Of a stretch of 64,000 nucleotides of DNA, positions 27,989 through 36,520 are shown piece after piece. The notes beneath the pieces were generated by a model. The model was not told the origin of the DNA. It saw only the letters and a list, made by a program, of their open reading frames with translations, and ran no database searches. The stretch lies in assembly GCF_029395435.1 (NCBI RefSeq), contig NZ_CP113915.1, positions 1,550,001 through 1,614,000 on the forward strand. The letters are read 5' to 3'. Each line of letters starts with the position of its first letter. Positions within the stretch are counted from its first letter, which is position 1. The position numbers were made by a program, and so were the translations under genes. Source of the DNA: Bifidobacterium sp. ESL0790. Lineage in GTDB: Bacteria; Actinomycetota; Actinomycetes; Actinomycetales; Bifidobacteriaceae.

Positions 27989-28684
27989 TCACCGTTCCTT
28001 GCGCACGGCCCGCCCCGAGGCGAAACGGTCGAGCGCGCCGGTCCTGGCAATGGCGAGATAGAGGAACCAGCTCATCACCCCGGCGATCAGCACGCCGCCG
28101 ATGAGCTCGCAGATCATATGCGTGATGCCGCGCGGGCTGGCAAACGCCACGCCCTGGAACTTGAAAAGCAGCACGTAGACGCCGTATTCCAGCGCGACCA
28201 GCGCCCCCGAGACGACGCTCAGGCCGAGGTTGAACTTGCGGTAGCGCAGGCAGGCGAAGGGAATCTCGGCGAAGACGCCCTGCAGCAGCGCCGAGATGAA
28301 GACGAACCCGAAGGAATACTGGTTGCCGAAGAGCATCTCCGCCACGCTGCCGATGAAATTGACATAGACGGCCGCGCCGGGTTTGCGGATGATCAGGATC
28401 GCCAGCGGGCCCGAGAAATACCAGAAGGCGTGTAGCAGGCTGGACACGCCCGGCAGGATGGCGCCGAGCAGGGGCGAGATCCACGAGTAGGCGAAGTTGA
28501 AGCCCCAGAACACCACGCCGCAGGCCACGCCGAGCGCCGCGCCGACCGCGATATCGGCCGAACGCCAGCGCAAACGCCCAGCGCCAGAGCGGATGCCGCC
28601 GCCCTGACCGTTAGAGGAAGATAGGGAATGGGAAGAAGAGATTTCAGAGGATTGTTTGTCGGGTTTTCGAACGGTTTTGGGCAT
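27989..28684 (-). CDS. ECF transporter S component, YkoE-like (thiamine precursor type)
   Basis: Substrate-binding membrane subunit of an energy-coupling-factor transporter; YkoE proteins are linked to hydroxymethylpyrimidine or thiamine uptake. 231 residues: a Ser/Gln/Gly-rich cytosolic N-terminus (about 1-45), then about six helices starting WRSADIAVGAALGVACGVVF and including MLFGNQYSFGFVFISALLQGVFAEIPF. The start at 28684 (MPKTVRKPDKQ) has AAAGG upstream. No ATPase or EcfT gene is adjacent, so it must use an energising module encoded elsewhere. No TPP riboswitch was recognised in its 245-base leader. Confidence 0.8.
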   Translation of the reverse strand: MPKTVRKPDKQSSEISSSHSLSSSNGQGGGIRSGAGRLRWRSADIAVGAALGVACGVVFWGFNFAYSWISPLLGAILPGVSSLLHAFWYFSGPLAILIIRKPGAAVYVNFIGSVAEMLFGNQYSFGFVFISALLQGVFAEIPFACLRYRKFNLGLSVVSGALVALEYGVYVLLFKFQGVAFASPRGITHMICELIGGVLIAGVMSWFLYLAIARTGALDRFASGRAVRKER

Positions 28685-28929
28685 GATGGGGCCTTTGGTT
28701 CCAAGACTGCGCACAGCGGTTGCTTATCCGACGCCCCTTGACCTGCGCAGCTCGGGCGGAGACGCCACGCGCCACTCTAGCATCCGGCATACGGCCGCCG
28801 CGCCACCGCGCTATCGGCGCAGCTTATGGCATGCTGCAAAAGGCAACATGCGAACCAGCTGGCACGCACGCGAATATCACGGATATCACGGCAAGCCAAT
28901 CAGGAACACGCGATCAGCAACGGAACCGT

Positions 28930-30159
28930 CTATGCATCCTGGTCGATATAACGCAGCGGGTCGTCGATGAACCGGCGCAACCCCAGCTGCGCGGCCCCCA
29001 GCAGCGCCGGCCTGTCGCTCACATCGGGCAGCAGCACGCGCGGCTGCACCTTGGGGTAACTCACCACCTGCATCTCCAACTCGTGACCGAGCCGGCGAGT
29101 CAGCGTCTTGCCGAACTTGCTCCAAAAGCCGCCGAGTACGACGGAATCGATGTCGAGGATGTTGATGGCCGAGGCCAGCGCGGAGGCCAGAGCGCGCACG
29201 GCCCTGTCGACGGCGGCGACGGTGCGCCCGTCACGCTTCCTCCAGCGCTCGAGCACCTCGTCCACGGCCTCGATCCTCGTCGAGGCCTCGGGGCCCGCCA
29301 CTCCGGAGGCCTCCACCAGGGCCCTTCTGCCCGCATACATCTCGAGGCATCCGCAGCGGCCACATGCACACTGCGGCCCATCCAAAGCGACGGAGACATG
29401 CCCAAGCTCCCCGGCGAACCCACGGTCTCCTTGCTCGACGCGCCCATGGCGCACCACCGCGCCGCCGACGCCGATGTCGGTGGAGATATACAGGAACGAG
29501 TCGGAAGGGCGGATCACACCTTTGCGCGTGCGCGGCGTGGCATAGCCGGGTATCTGGGCCAAAGCGCCCAGGTTGGCCTCGTTCTCCACCACCACGTCCA
29601 ACCGGCTGACCACGGGGAAATCGGGGAGTTGCAGCTCCCCCCACCCCAGGTTCCTAGCCGAAAGCAATTGCTTGTCGTCGGTCACCAAAGCGGGAATCGC
29701 AAGACCCGAGCCGACCATGCACAACCCTCTCTTGCCGATCTCCTCCTCACCTTTGGCAACCAGCCCGTCAAGTTTTTCAAAAACCTCCTGGGGGTCGCTG
29801 CCGCCCATCGGCTGGCTCACCCAATGCTCGAACACCACGGTACCGTCGAGCCCCAGCACCATGCAGCCGTAGCCATCGGTGTTGATCTGCATACCAATCG
29901 AGCAGAAACGGCTGCCCGAGACGGTCAGCGGGGTGCTGGGTCGCCCGTAGCTCGCGCCTTGGTAGACGGGCTTACCCTCATCGAGCACTTTTGAGGAGAT
30001 GAGCATGGGCACCAAAAGCGACATCGACGCCTTCGTGAGCCCGGTGGCCTTCGCCAGCTTCGCGCGGCTCATCGGCTTCGAGGACTGGAGCAAGGTGCTG
30101 AGCACCACAGAGAGGTTGTGGTTGCGTAGATCTTCCTGGTTGATGCTTCTCAGCGCCAT
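28930..30159 (-). CDS. xylR: ROK-family transcriptional repressor, probable XylR
   Basis: 409-residue regulator. An N-terminal winged HTH (about 15-65, MSRAKLAKATGLTKASMSLLVPML) is fused to a ROK sugar-kinase-like domain with the zinc motif CACGRCGCLE and GHVSVALDG. It is divergent from xylB and near the xylA and sugar-ABC genes. It therefore probably represses the pentose genes and is relieved by xylose; the ligand is inferred from context. Symbol assigned on that basis only. Confidence 0.82.
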   Translation of the reverse strand: MALRSINQEDLRNHNLSVVLSTLLQSSKPMSRAKLAKATGLTKASMSLLVPMLISSKVLDEGKPVYQGASYGRPSTPLTVSGSRFCSIGMQINTDGYGCMVLGLDGTVVFEHWVSQPMGGSDPQEVFEKLDGLVAKGEEEIGKRGLCMVGSGLAIPALVTDDKQLLSARNLGWGELQLPDFPVVSRLDVVVENEANLGALAQIPGYATPRTRKGVIRPSDSFLYISTDIGVGGAVVRHGRVEQGDRGFAGELGHVSVALDGPQCACGRCGCLEMYAGRRALVEASGVAGPEASTRIEAVDEVLERWRKRDGRTVAAVDRAVRALASALASAINILDIDSVVLGGFWSKFGKTLTRRLGHELEMQVVSYPKVQPRVLLPDVSDRPALLGAAQLGLRRFIDDPLRYIDQDA

Positions 30160-30207
30160 TCATTACTCCTTTTGGTCAATTGTTTTCACGTTATCAGTCA
30201 CACCAGC

Positions 30208-30236
30208 GCAATATCCTACCTCAAGGCCTTTGTCAA
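30208..30236 (-). promoter_or_regulatory. Promoter of the ROK regulator gene
   Basis: Minus strand: TTGACA (30231-30236) is a consensus -35. A 17-base spacer leads to TATTGC (30208-30213) as a weak -10, about 48 bases before the start codon. Confidence 0.6.
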
Positions 30237-30294
30237 TCCTTTTCATATCCCGCAAGACGATAGTCAACTTGCGATAATTCATTGATTTAACTAA

Positions 30295-30300
30295 TATAAT
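30295..30300 (+). promoter_or_regulatory. -10 element for xylB
   Basis: Perfect TATAAT preceded by the AT-rich dyad-like TTGATTTAACTAA. No good -35 is found, so an activator or catabolite control is possible. The motif TAATTCATT just upstream recurs next to the xylA promoter (39360-39380 region, AATTCATTTGACA), which suggests a shared operator. Confidence 0.5.
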
Positions 30301-30385
30301 CCATGGTACAACAAAGAGGCCATCGTGGGTATCGGTCCCATGGATTTTCCACGTTTCCAAACAGATTTTGCGTGACTTTGGGCAT

Positions 30386-30499
30386 ATGGATTCCAACGGA
30401 CACCACATCGCGGCGACGAAGCGGCACAAGGCGTCCAAGCGAATGACGCAGATGCTCGACGGCAAGAAATGGCAAGCTGAAAGGCAGGTTGGCTCATGA
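30386..30499 (+). CDS. Possible 37-residue leader peptide overlapping xylB
   Basis: ATG at 30386 opens a frame (MDSNGHHIAATKRHKASK...) whose TGA at 30497-30499 overlaps the xylB ATG in the ATGA configuration. That allows translational coupling. It is very basic (about ten Lys/Arg) and has no obvious ribosome site of its own. It may be chance; the overlap is the only supporting evidence. Confidence 0.3.
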   Translation: MDSNGHHIAATKRHKASKRMTQMLDGKKWQAERQVGS

Positions 30500-32016
30500 C
30501 GGGTCAGACAACAGGGGCGAATCACCAATCCTCCACGCTGGTGGCGGGCATCGACACCTCCACCCAATCGACCAAGGTGCGCGTCACCGACGCCGCGACC
30601 GGTAAACTCGTGCGTTTCGGCCAGGCCAAGCACCCCGACGGCACGAGCGTCGACCCCGAATACTGGTGGCAGGCGTTCCGCCAGGCCGCTGAGCAGGCCG
30701 GCGGGCTCGACGACGTCTCGGCGTTGGCCGTCGGCGGCCAACAGCATGGCATGGTTTTGCTCGACAAGCGCGGCCGCGTGATCCGCGACGCGTTGCTCTG
30801 GAACGACACCCGTTCGGCGCCCCAGGCGGCGGACCTCATTCAACGACTGGGCGAGGACGAGCCAGCGGACGAAGGCGAACCCGAGGACGTGACCGCCCGC
30901 GGCAAGCAGCGCTGGGTGAAGGCCGTGGGTTCCTCCCCCGTCGCCTCTTACACGTTGACCAAGCTGGCGTGGGTGGCCGAGAATGAACCTGAGAACGTGG
31001 AGAAGATTGCGGCGGTCTGTCTGCCCCACGACTGGCTGAGCTGGCGCATCGCCGGCTTCGGGCCCGTGGCCGAGGGCGAGGACGCCCATCTGGACGCCTT
31101 GTTCACCGACCGTTCCGACGCCTCGGGCACCAGCTACTACGATTCCGCCAACGACGCCTACCGCCTCGACCTCATCGACATGGCGCTCGGACGGCACGAC
31201 ATCATCCTGCCGAAGGTCCTTGGCCCGCGCGACATCGCCCCGGTGAAGGCCTCGCCAGCCGTGGCAGGCAAGGCCATCGAAGGCGGCTGCATCATCGGCC
31301 CCGGTGGCGGCGACAACGCCATGGCCTCGCTGGGCCTGGGGATGTCGGTGGGCGACGTCAGCATCTCGCTGGGCACCTCGGGTGTCGCCGCGGCCATCGC
31401 CGAACGCCCGGTCTACGACCTGACCGGCGCCATCTCAGGCTTCGCCGACTGCACCGGCCATTATCTTCCGCTGGCCTGCACCATCAACGGCTCGCGAATC
31501 CTCGACGCCGGATGCGCCGCGCTCGGCGTGGATTACGACGAGCTCGGCCGCTTCGCCATGGCCGCCAATGCTGGAGCCGACGGGCTCACCCTCGTCCCCT
31601 ATTTCGACGGCGAGCGCACCCCAAACCGTCCCGACGCGAGCGCCACGCTCAGCGGGATGACCCTGGCCAACACCACCAAGGAGAACCTGGCCCGCGCCTT
31701 CGTCGAGGGCCTGCTCTGCTCGCAACGCGACTGCCTCGAGCTCATCAGGGCCCTGGGCGCCGAAATCAACCGCATCCTGCTCATCGGCGGCGGCGCGAAA
31801 TCCAAGGCCGTGCGAGAGCTCGCCCCGGCGATCCTCGACATGCCGGTCACCCGCCCCACCACCGACGAATACGTGGCCATCGGCGCCGCCCGCCAGGCCG
31901 CGTGGGTGCTCTCCGGCGCCCCGGAGCCCCCGCAATGGCAGCTGACCATCGACGGCACCGAGGAGGCCGATCCCACCCCGGCCGTCTACGCGGCCTACGC
32001 TAAGGCACGCGGCTGA
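30496..32016 (+). CDS. xylB: Xylulokinase
   Basis: ATP-dependent phosphorylation of D-xylulose to xylulose-5-phosphate, the entry to the phosphoketolase (bifid) shunt. The 506-residue FGGY-family kinase has the N-terminal phosphate loop AGIDTSTQSTKVRV (about 17-30), catalytic-domain GGQQHGMVLLDKRG, DALLWNDTRSA, the C-terminal adenosine motif IGGGAKSKAVRELAP, and GDNAMASLGLGMSVGDVSISLGTSG split around the hinge. AAAGGCAGG precedes the ATG. Ends in a clean terminator. Divergent from the ROK gene. Confidence 0.95.
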   Translation: MTGQTTGANHQSSTLVAGIDTSTQSTKVRVTDAATGKLVRFGQAKHPDGTSVDPEYWWQAFRQAAEQAGGLDDVSALAVGGQQHGMVLLDKRGRVIRDALLWNDTRSAPQAADLIQRLGEDEPADEGEPEDVTARGKQRWVKAVGSSPVASYTLTKLAWVAENEPENVEKIAAVCLPHDWLSWRIAGFGPVAEGEDAHLDALFTDRSDASGTSYYDSANDAYRLDLIDMALGRHDIILPKVLGPRDIAPVKASPAVAGKAIEGGCIIGPGGGDNAMASLGLGMSVGDVSISLGTSGVAAAIAERPVYDLTGAISGFADCTGHYLPLACTINGSRILDAGCAALGVDYDELGRFAMAANAGADGLTLVPYFDGERTPNRPDASATLSGMTLANTTKENLARAFVEGLLCSQRDCLELIRALGAEINRILLIGGGAKSKAVRELAPAILDMPVTRPTTDEYVAIGAARQAAWVLSGAPEPPQWQLTIDGTEEADPTPAVYAAYAKARG

Positions 32017-32050
32017 AATCGATAATATTCAAGACGCCTTTGCCTAAGAG

Positions 32051-32097
32051 AAAAGGACCGTCGTGGCAATTCAACAGAAAGCCACAACGGTCCTTTT
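32051..32097 (+). terminator. Terminator of xylB
   Basis: AAAAGGACCGTCGTGGC (32051-32067) pairs with GCCACAACGGTCCTTTT (32081-32097) with one mismatch around a 13-base loop. The A and T tracts at both ends make it usable in both directions. Confidence 0.88.
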
Positions 32098-32212
32098 GTA
32101 TTGGTCAGCGGAAACAACGGTTTTTGTTTTATATAGACAGCGACCAGAACTAGCGTCCTGAGCCGTATAAACGGTCAATAACCATTCACAGTTCACGGTT
32201 CGTCCTTATCCC

Positions 32213-32869
32213 TTATTCCTCTTCAGCCCGACGGCGCATCTCGGCGCTCCAGTCCTCCGGCACGGTCTTAATCACCTTGCACGGATTGCCCACGGCCACA
32301 CTGTTGGCGGGGATGTCGCGCACAACCACCGAGCCAGCGCCAATGACGGAATTATCACCAATCGTGACGCCGGGGCAGACGACGACATTGCTGCCCAGCC
32401 ACACGTTGTCGCCGATGGTGACGTCCTGGTTGTGCTGCCAGCCCTCGAGCCGCGGCTTGACTGGCACGGCGTGGTTCGGCGTGCAGATGCTGCAACGGGT
32501 GCCAATCAGGCAGTCCGAGCCGATGGAGATCGGTCCGCCGCCGACAATCAGCAGGTCCATGTTGATGAACGTGCGGTCGCCGATGGTGAGCCCAAGCCCG
32601 TAATCTAGGTAAATCGGCGGGCGAAAATCAACGCCCTCCCCCGCCCCGGGCACCAGCTCCTTGAAAAGCCTCATGGCCTCTTTCGGGTCGTCGAAGTAAA
32701 TCTGGTTGATTTTGGCGCAGGTCGCCTGCGACTTCCACGTCAGCTTCGGCAGGATCTCGGACTTGCGGTATCGCATCCACTTGTCGGCGAACAGCCTGTC
32801 GACATCGGGATATTGCCGCCTCAGCCTCTTAACCTCGTCGTCCATGCCATTATTCGCTTCGTCATCCAT
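32213..32869 (-). CDS. Sugar O-acetyltransferase (maltose/galactoside acetyltransferase family)
   Basis: Acetyl-CoA-dependent left-handed beta-helix enzyme, probably a detoxifier of non-metabolised sugars. 218 residues: an N-terminal helical cap (KWMRYRKSEILPKL... QIYFDDPKEAMRLFKELVP), then hexapeptide repeats including the catalytic-His region CTPNHAVPVKPRLEGW and IGDNVWLGSNVVVCPGVTIG. The start at 32869 has GGGGGAC upstream; an in-frame TTG at 32899 lacks one. Located between the xylB terminator and a small membrane protein gene, consistent with a sugar-uptake region. Confidence 0.85.
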   Translation of the reverse strand: MDDEANNGMDDEVKRLRRQYPDVDRLFADKWMRYRKSEILPKLTWKSQATCAKINQIYFDDPKEAMRLFKELVPGAGEGVDFRPPIYLDYGLGLTIGDRTFINMDLLIVGGGPISIGSDCLIGTRCSICTPNHAVPVKPRLEGWQHNQDVTIGDNVWLGSNVVVCPGVTIGDNSVIGAGSVVVRDIPANSVAVGNPCKVIKTVPEDWSAEMRRRAEEE

Positions 32870-32920
32870 ATCAACGTCCCCCACGTTTTTCGTATTCAAC
32901 GTCTACCGTCACGTCCAGCG

Positions 32921-33262
32921 TCAACGCTTGCTCTTTGTCTGATGGCTTTTGCCACCCGTTTTGCCAGCGCCACCGGTTTTGCCAGCGCCGACAGCCTTGC
33001 CAGAGCCATCACTTTTGCCGTTGCCGGTATGCCTGTCCGCGGCCTTCGCATCTTCATCGACGCCCTTGCTTCCGCGCCTCCACAGCAATATCGCCGAGAC
33101 GAGGAAATACAGCGCCGCGACCAGCAGGCACAGCATGAAGATGATGTTGGCCACGCTCCAAAGCGTGCCGTCCTGCATGGTTTGGACCACCGTTTGCGCC
33201 AGCCATATGATGGCCGCCATGCTCCCCAGCGCATAGAATCCCAAACGTGCCTTGTTGCTCAT
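32921..33262 (-). CDS. Two-helix membrane protein with Gly/Lys-rich tail
   Basis: 113 residues. Two transmembrane helices (about 8-27 and 38-60, LGFYALGSMAAIIWLAQTVV and IIFMLCLLVAALYFLVSAILLW), then a 50-residue basic tail with near-repeats AGKTGGAGKTGGKS. No family recognised. It precedes the acetyltransferase gene by 51 bases on the same strand and may be cotranscribed. Confidence 0.65.
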   Translation of the reverse strand: MSNKARLGFYALGSMAAIIWLAQTVVQTMQDGTLWSVANIIFMLCLLVAALYFLVSAILLWRRGSKGVDEDAKAADRHTGNGKSDGSGKAVGAGKTGGAGKTGGKSHQTKSKR

Positions 33263-33579
33263 AGTCCATCTTCTTCGCGAACAATTCGGCGGCCACGACA
33301 GAACACCCGGTCAAAGACACCCGCCAAAGGATATCCGTTCCGCTCACCGCCAGACGACCGCCGGGGCCACACGCCCGCAGCCGTCACCCTTTATATATTC
33401 CGTATATTCCTTATATCCTCCACCGCACACGCGGCGGCACCACAACAAGAACGTCGGGGACTTGCCAAACCCGGCCAAGCCTCCGACGCTCCTCGAGGAA
33501 CGCCACCGCGCCGCGCCGCCTCAGCTTTCGACGGCACGCGGCACGATGGTCGATTCCACCTGACGCCACAAGGCGCGCG

Positions 33580-34815
33580 TCAGGCCTTCTTCCTCTTGCT
33601 GACCAGATCGTAGGCGACGGCGGCGATGACGACAAGGCCCTTGATGGTCTTGACGATTGCCGCGTCGGCACCCATGATCGACAGGCCCTGGTTCAAGACG
33701 CCCATGATAAGAGCACCAACCATGGCGCCGGGAATCGTTCCGACACCGCCGGCCACAGCCGCGCCGCCGATGAAGCAGGCCGCGATGGCGTCCATCTCGA
33801 ACTCCATACCGGTCTGGGCCGTCGCCGAAGCCAAACGGGAAAGGGTGATGATGGCCGCGACGGCGGTCAGGAAGCCCATGTTGAGGAAGATCTTGAAGTC
33901 CACCATCTTGGTGTTGATGCCGGAGAGGGTCGCGGCCTTGCGGTTGCCGCCCACGGCGTAGATGTCGCGGCCGAGGACCATGCGGTTGAGCACGAACCAG
34001 TAGATCGCCACGAGCGCCACGATGATGACGAGCACGATCGGGATGCCGCCGGCGTTGGCGTTGCCGGAGGTGGCGAAGAGGTAGGTCACGTAGCCGATGG
34101 CCAGCACCGCGATGACGCACTTCAAGATGATCCAGGACATCGGATCGGCGGTGACGCCGCTCTTGATGGCCTTCTTGCGCTTGTTGAGCTGGGACCAGAT
34201 GAACAGCGCGATGGCCGCGACGCCGAGGACGATGGTCAGCCCGTCGAACGGGCCCCAGAATCCTAGGATATTGGGCACGTAATCCTTGGCGATGGCGCGG
34301 AACTGCGTGGACTGCAACGGGATGGACTCACCGGCGACCACCGTGGCGAGACCACGGAAGATCAACATACCGCCCAGCGTGGTCACGAACGCGGGCACGC
34401 CCACGAAGGCGACCCAGAAGCCCTGCCAGACACCAATCAGGAGGCCGATGACGATCATGAAGACGATGGCGACCATCCAGTTCATGTTCCAGTTCTTCAT
34501 GGCGAACGCGCCGACGCCGCCGATGAAGGCGACCACCGAGCCCACGGAGAGGTCGATGTGTGTGGCGATGATGAGCATGAGCATGCCGATCGCGGTGATC
34601 AGCACGTAGGCGTTCTGCTGGAAGAGCGCCACCACGTTGTTCGGGTAGAGCAGCCTGCCGCCCGTCAGGATCTGGAAGATGATGATGACGAGGACCAGTG
34701 CCAGGTAGATGCCGTAGGAGCGGACGTTGCCAAACAACAGGCTCTTGATCGAGGCGGTCTTCGGAGCCTCCGCCTCGCCGCCTTCCGGCGTGCTTTTCAT
34801 TTCTGCTGAAGCCAT
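33580..34815 (-). CDS. Sugar ABC transporter permease (XylH/GguB type)
   Basis: Membrane subunit of a CUT2-family monosaccharide importer. 411 residues, about ten helices, with the family loop VAFVGVPAFVTTLGGMLIFRGLATVV and the C-terminal AACFIGGAAVAGGVGTIPGAMVGALIMGVLNQGLSI. The N-terminus is hydrophilic for about 25 residues. Third gene of the binding protein-ATPase-permease series, 41 bases after the ATPase. Xylose, or several monosaccharides, is the likely substrate from the flanking xylA. Confidence 0.88.
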   Translation of the reverse strand: MASAEMKSTPEGGEAEAPKTASIKSLLFGNVRSYGIYLALVLVIIIFQILTGGRLLYPNNVVALFQQNAYVLITAIGMLMLIIATHIDLSVGSVVAFIGGVGAFAMKNWNMNWMVAIVFMIVIGLLIGVWQGFWVAFVGVPAFVTTLGGMLIFRGLATVVAGESIPLQSTQFRAIAKDYVPNILGFWGPFDGLTIVLGVAAIALFIWSQLNKRKKAIKSGVTADPMSWIILKCVIAVLAIGYVTYLFATSGNANAGGIPIVLVIIVALVAIYWFVLNRMVLGRDIYAVGGNRKAATLSGINTKMVDFKIFLNMGFLTAVAAIITLSRLASATAQTGMEFEMDAIAACFIGGAAVAGGVGTIPGAMVGALIMGVLNQGLSIMGADAAIVKTIKGLVVIAAVAYDLVSKRKKA

Positions 34816-34856
34816 AATCTAAAGTTTCCTTTCTTAAAACCGTTGAGAAGCGGCGC

Positions 34857-36425
34857 TTAGGCGAAAGCCTCGTCGAAGTCCATACGGGTGTCGTCGGTCA
34901 TGAAACGCATCAGCTCCTCCTGGTTGGTGTCCTTCGCGTTGCGGCACGCGGTGAGCACCCCCTGGTTCATGGTGTAGATGCGGTCGCAGATGCCCAGAAG
35001 CTCGGGCAGCTCCGAGGAGATGACGACCACGGCGCTCCCGCTGTCGGCCAGCTCGTCGATGATCTCGTAGATCTCGTATTTCGCGCCGACGTCGATGCCA
35101 CGGGTGGGCTCGTCGAGAATCAGCACCTTGGGATCCGCGGAGACCCACTTGGCGAGCACGACCTTCTGCTGGTTGCCGCCGGAGAGGTTGCCCGCGGGCA
35201 TCTCGATGGTGGGCGCCTTGGTGTGGAACTCGCGGCGGTACTTCTCCGCCACCTGCACCTCACGCTGGCGGTCGATGACGCCGTGCTTGCTCAATCCCTT
35301 GAGGTTGGCCATCGAGGTGTTCTCCCTGATGGTCGACAGCAGGTTGAGGCCGTAGACCTTTCGATCCTCGGTGGCGTAGGCGACGCCGTGGTCGATGGCC
35401 GAGCTGACGTTGGGGAACTTGACTTCCTCGCCCTCGACGAACAGCTTGCCGGTGGCTCCGGTGCCGTACTGGTGGCCGAAGATGCTCATGGCCGTCTCGG
35501 TTCTGCCCGCACCCACCAGACCCGCCAGACCGACAATCTCGCCGGCGCGGACGTTGAAGCTCACGTCGTTGGAGACGAGTCGCTCCTCATCCAAGGGATG
35601 GTGGACGGTCCAGTGCTCGACGCGGAAGACCTCCTTGCCGATCTTGGAGGTGTGGTCCGGGTATCGGTTGGTCAGCGACCTGCCGACCATGTCGCGGATC
35701 AGGGCGTCCTGGTCGAGCGGATGCTCCTTGTCGATGGCGTAGTGGGATATCGTCTGGCCATCGCGGATGACCTGGACGGTATCGGCGGAGGCGGCGATCT
35801 CGTTGAGCTTGTGGGAGATGATGATCGCGGTGATCCCCCGTTCACGACGCAATCTGTCGATGAGGTCAAGCAGCTTCGCCGATTCCTCGTCGTTCAGGGC
35901 CGCGGTCGGCTCGTCGAGGATGAGCAGCTTGACGTCCTTGGTCAACGCCTTGGCGATCTCGACCAGCTGCTGCTTGCCGACGCCGATGTTGGCGATCAGG
36001 GTGTCGGGGTTCTCATCGAGCCCGACGGTGTCCATGACCTCCTTGGCGATCTTGCGCTGTTCGGTGTCATTGACGAAGATCCCCTTCTTGATGGGATTGC
36101 CCAGGAAGATGTTCTGGGCGATCGTCATGTAGGGCACCAAGGCCAGCTCCTGGTGGATGATCACGATGCCAAGCTTCTCCGAATCGCGGATGGTCTTGAA
36201 CTCGCAGGTCTGGCCGTCGTAGACGATGTCCCCATCGTAAGACCCATAGGGATACACGCCCGAAAGCACGTTCATCAAAGTCGATTTTCCAGCGCCGTTC
36301 TCTCCGCACACCGAGAAGATCTCGCCGCGCTTGACGCTGATGTTGACGTCGCTCAACGCCGTCACCGGGCCAAACCGCTTGGTGATGTGTTTCATTTCGA
36401 GAATCACATCCTGTTGATTAGGCAC
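34857..36425 (-). CDS. Sugar ABC transporter ATPase, double nucleotide-binding domain (XylG/GguA type)
   Basis: 522-residue CUT2 ATPase with two tandem ABC domains. The first has Walker A GENGAGKST (41-49), GVGKQQLVEIAKAL in place of a standard signature, and Walker B LLILDEPTAAL. The second half has a degenerate Walker A region (GLAGLVGAGRTE), intact LSGGNQQKV and VLILDEPTRGID. This asymmetry is normal for the family. It follows the binding-protein gene after a hairpin that probably attenuates transcription. Confidence 0.9.
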   Translation of the reverse strand: MPNQQDVILEMKHITKRFGPVTALSDVNISVKRGEIFSVCGENGAGKSTLMNVLSGVYPYGSYDGDIVYDGQTCEFKTIRDSEKLGIVIIHQELALVPYMTIAQNIFLGNPIKKGIFVNDTEQRKIAKEVMDTVGLDENPDTLIANIGVGKQQLVEIAKALTKDVKLLILDEPTAALNDEESAKLLDLIDRLRRERGITAIIISHKLNEIAASADTVQVIRDGQTISHYAIDKEHPLDQDALIRDMVGRSLTNRYPDHTSKIGKEVFRVEHWTVHHPLDEERLVSNDVSFNVRAGEIVGLAGLVGAGRTETAMSIFGHQYGTGATGKLFVEGEEVKFPNVSSAIDHGVAYATEDRKVYGLNLLSTIRENTSMANLKGLSKHGVIDRQREVQVAEKYRREFHTKAPTIEMPAGNLSGGNQQKVVLAKWVSADPKVLILDEPTRGIDVGAKYEIYEIIDELADSGSAVVVISSELPELLGICDRIYTMNQGVLTACRNAKDTNQEELMRFMTDDTRMDFDEAFA

Positions 36426-36449
36426 AATTACTCCTTCGTAGACCGATAT

Positions 36450-36506
36450 AAAGAAAAGGTGCCGTGCCGCTTATCAATTCACAGCTAATAACACAGCACG
36501 GCACCT
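36450..36506 (-). terminator. Intercistronic terminator/attenuator between binding protein and ATPase genes
   Basis: Minus-strand AGGTGCCGTGC pairs perfectly with GCACGGCACCT around a 28-base loop and is followed by TTTCTTTATAT. It lies 15 bases after the binding-protein stop and 32 bases before the ATPase start. Partial termination here would give more binding protein than transporter, as in other sugar ABC operons. Confidence 0.78.
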
Positions 36507-36520
36507 CAACTACGCTTCCG

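Noticed and set aside
28685..28929. TPP riboswitch upstream of the YkoE-like gene
   Set aside because: The conserved CTGAGA and the downstream ACCTGA/GGGTAAT-type elements are not present.
35223..36488. 421-codon plus-strand frame opposite the sugar ATPase
   Set aside because: Shadow of the double-ABC ATPase gene.
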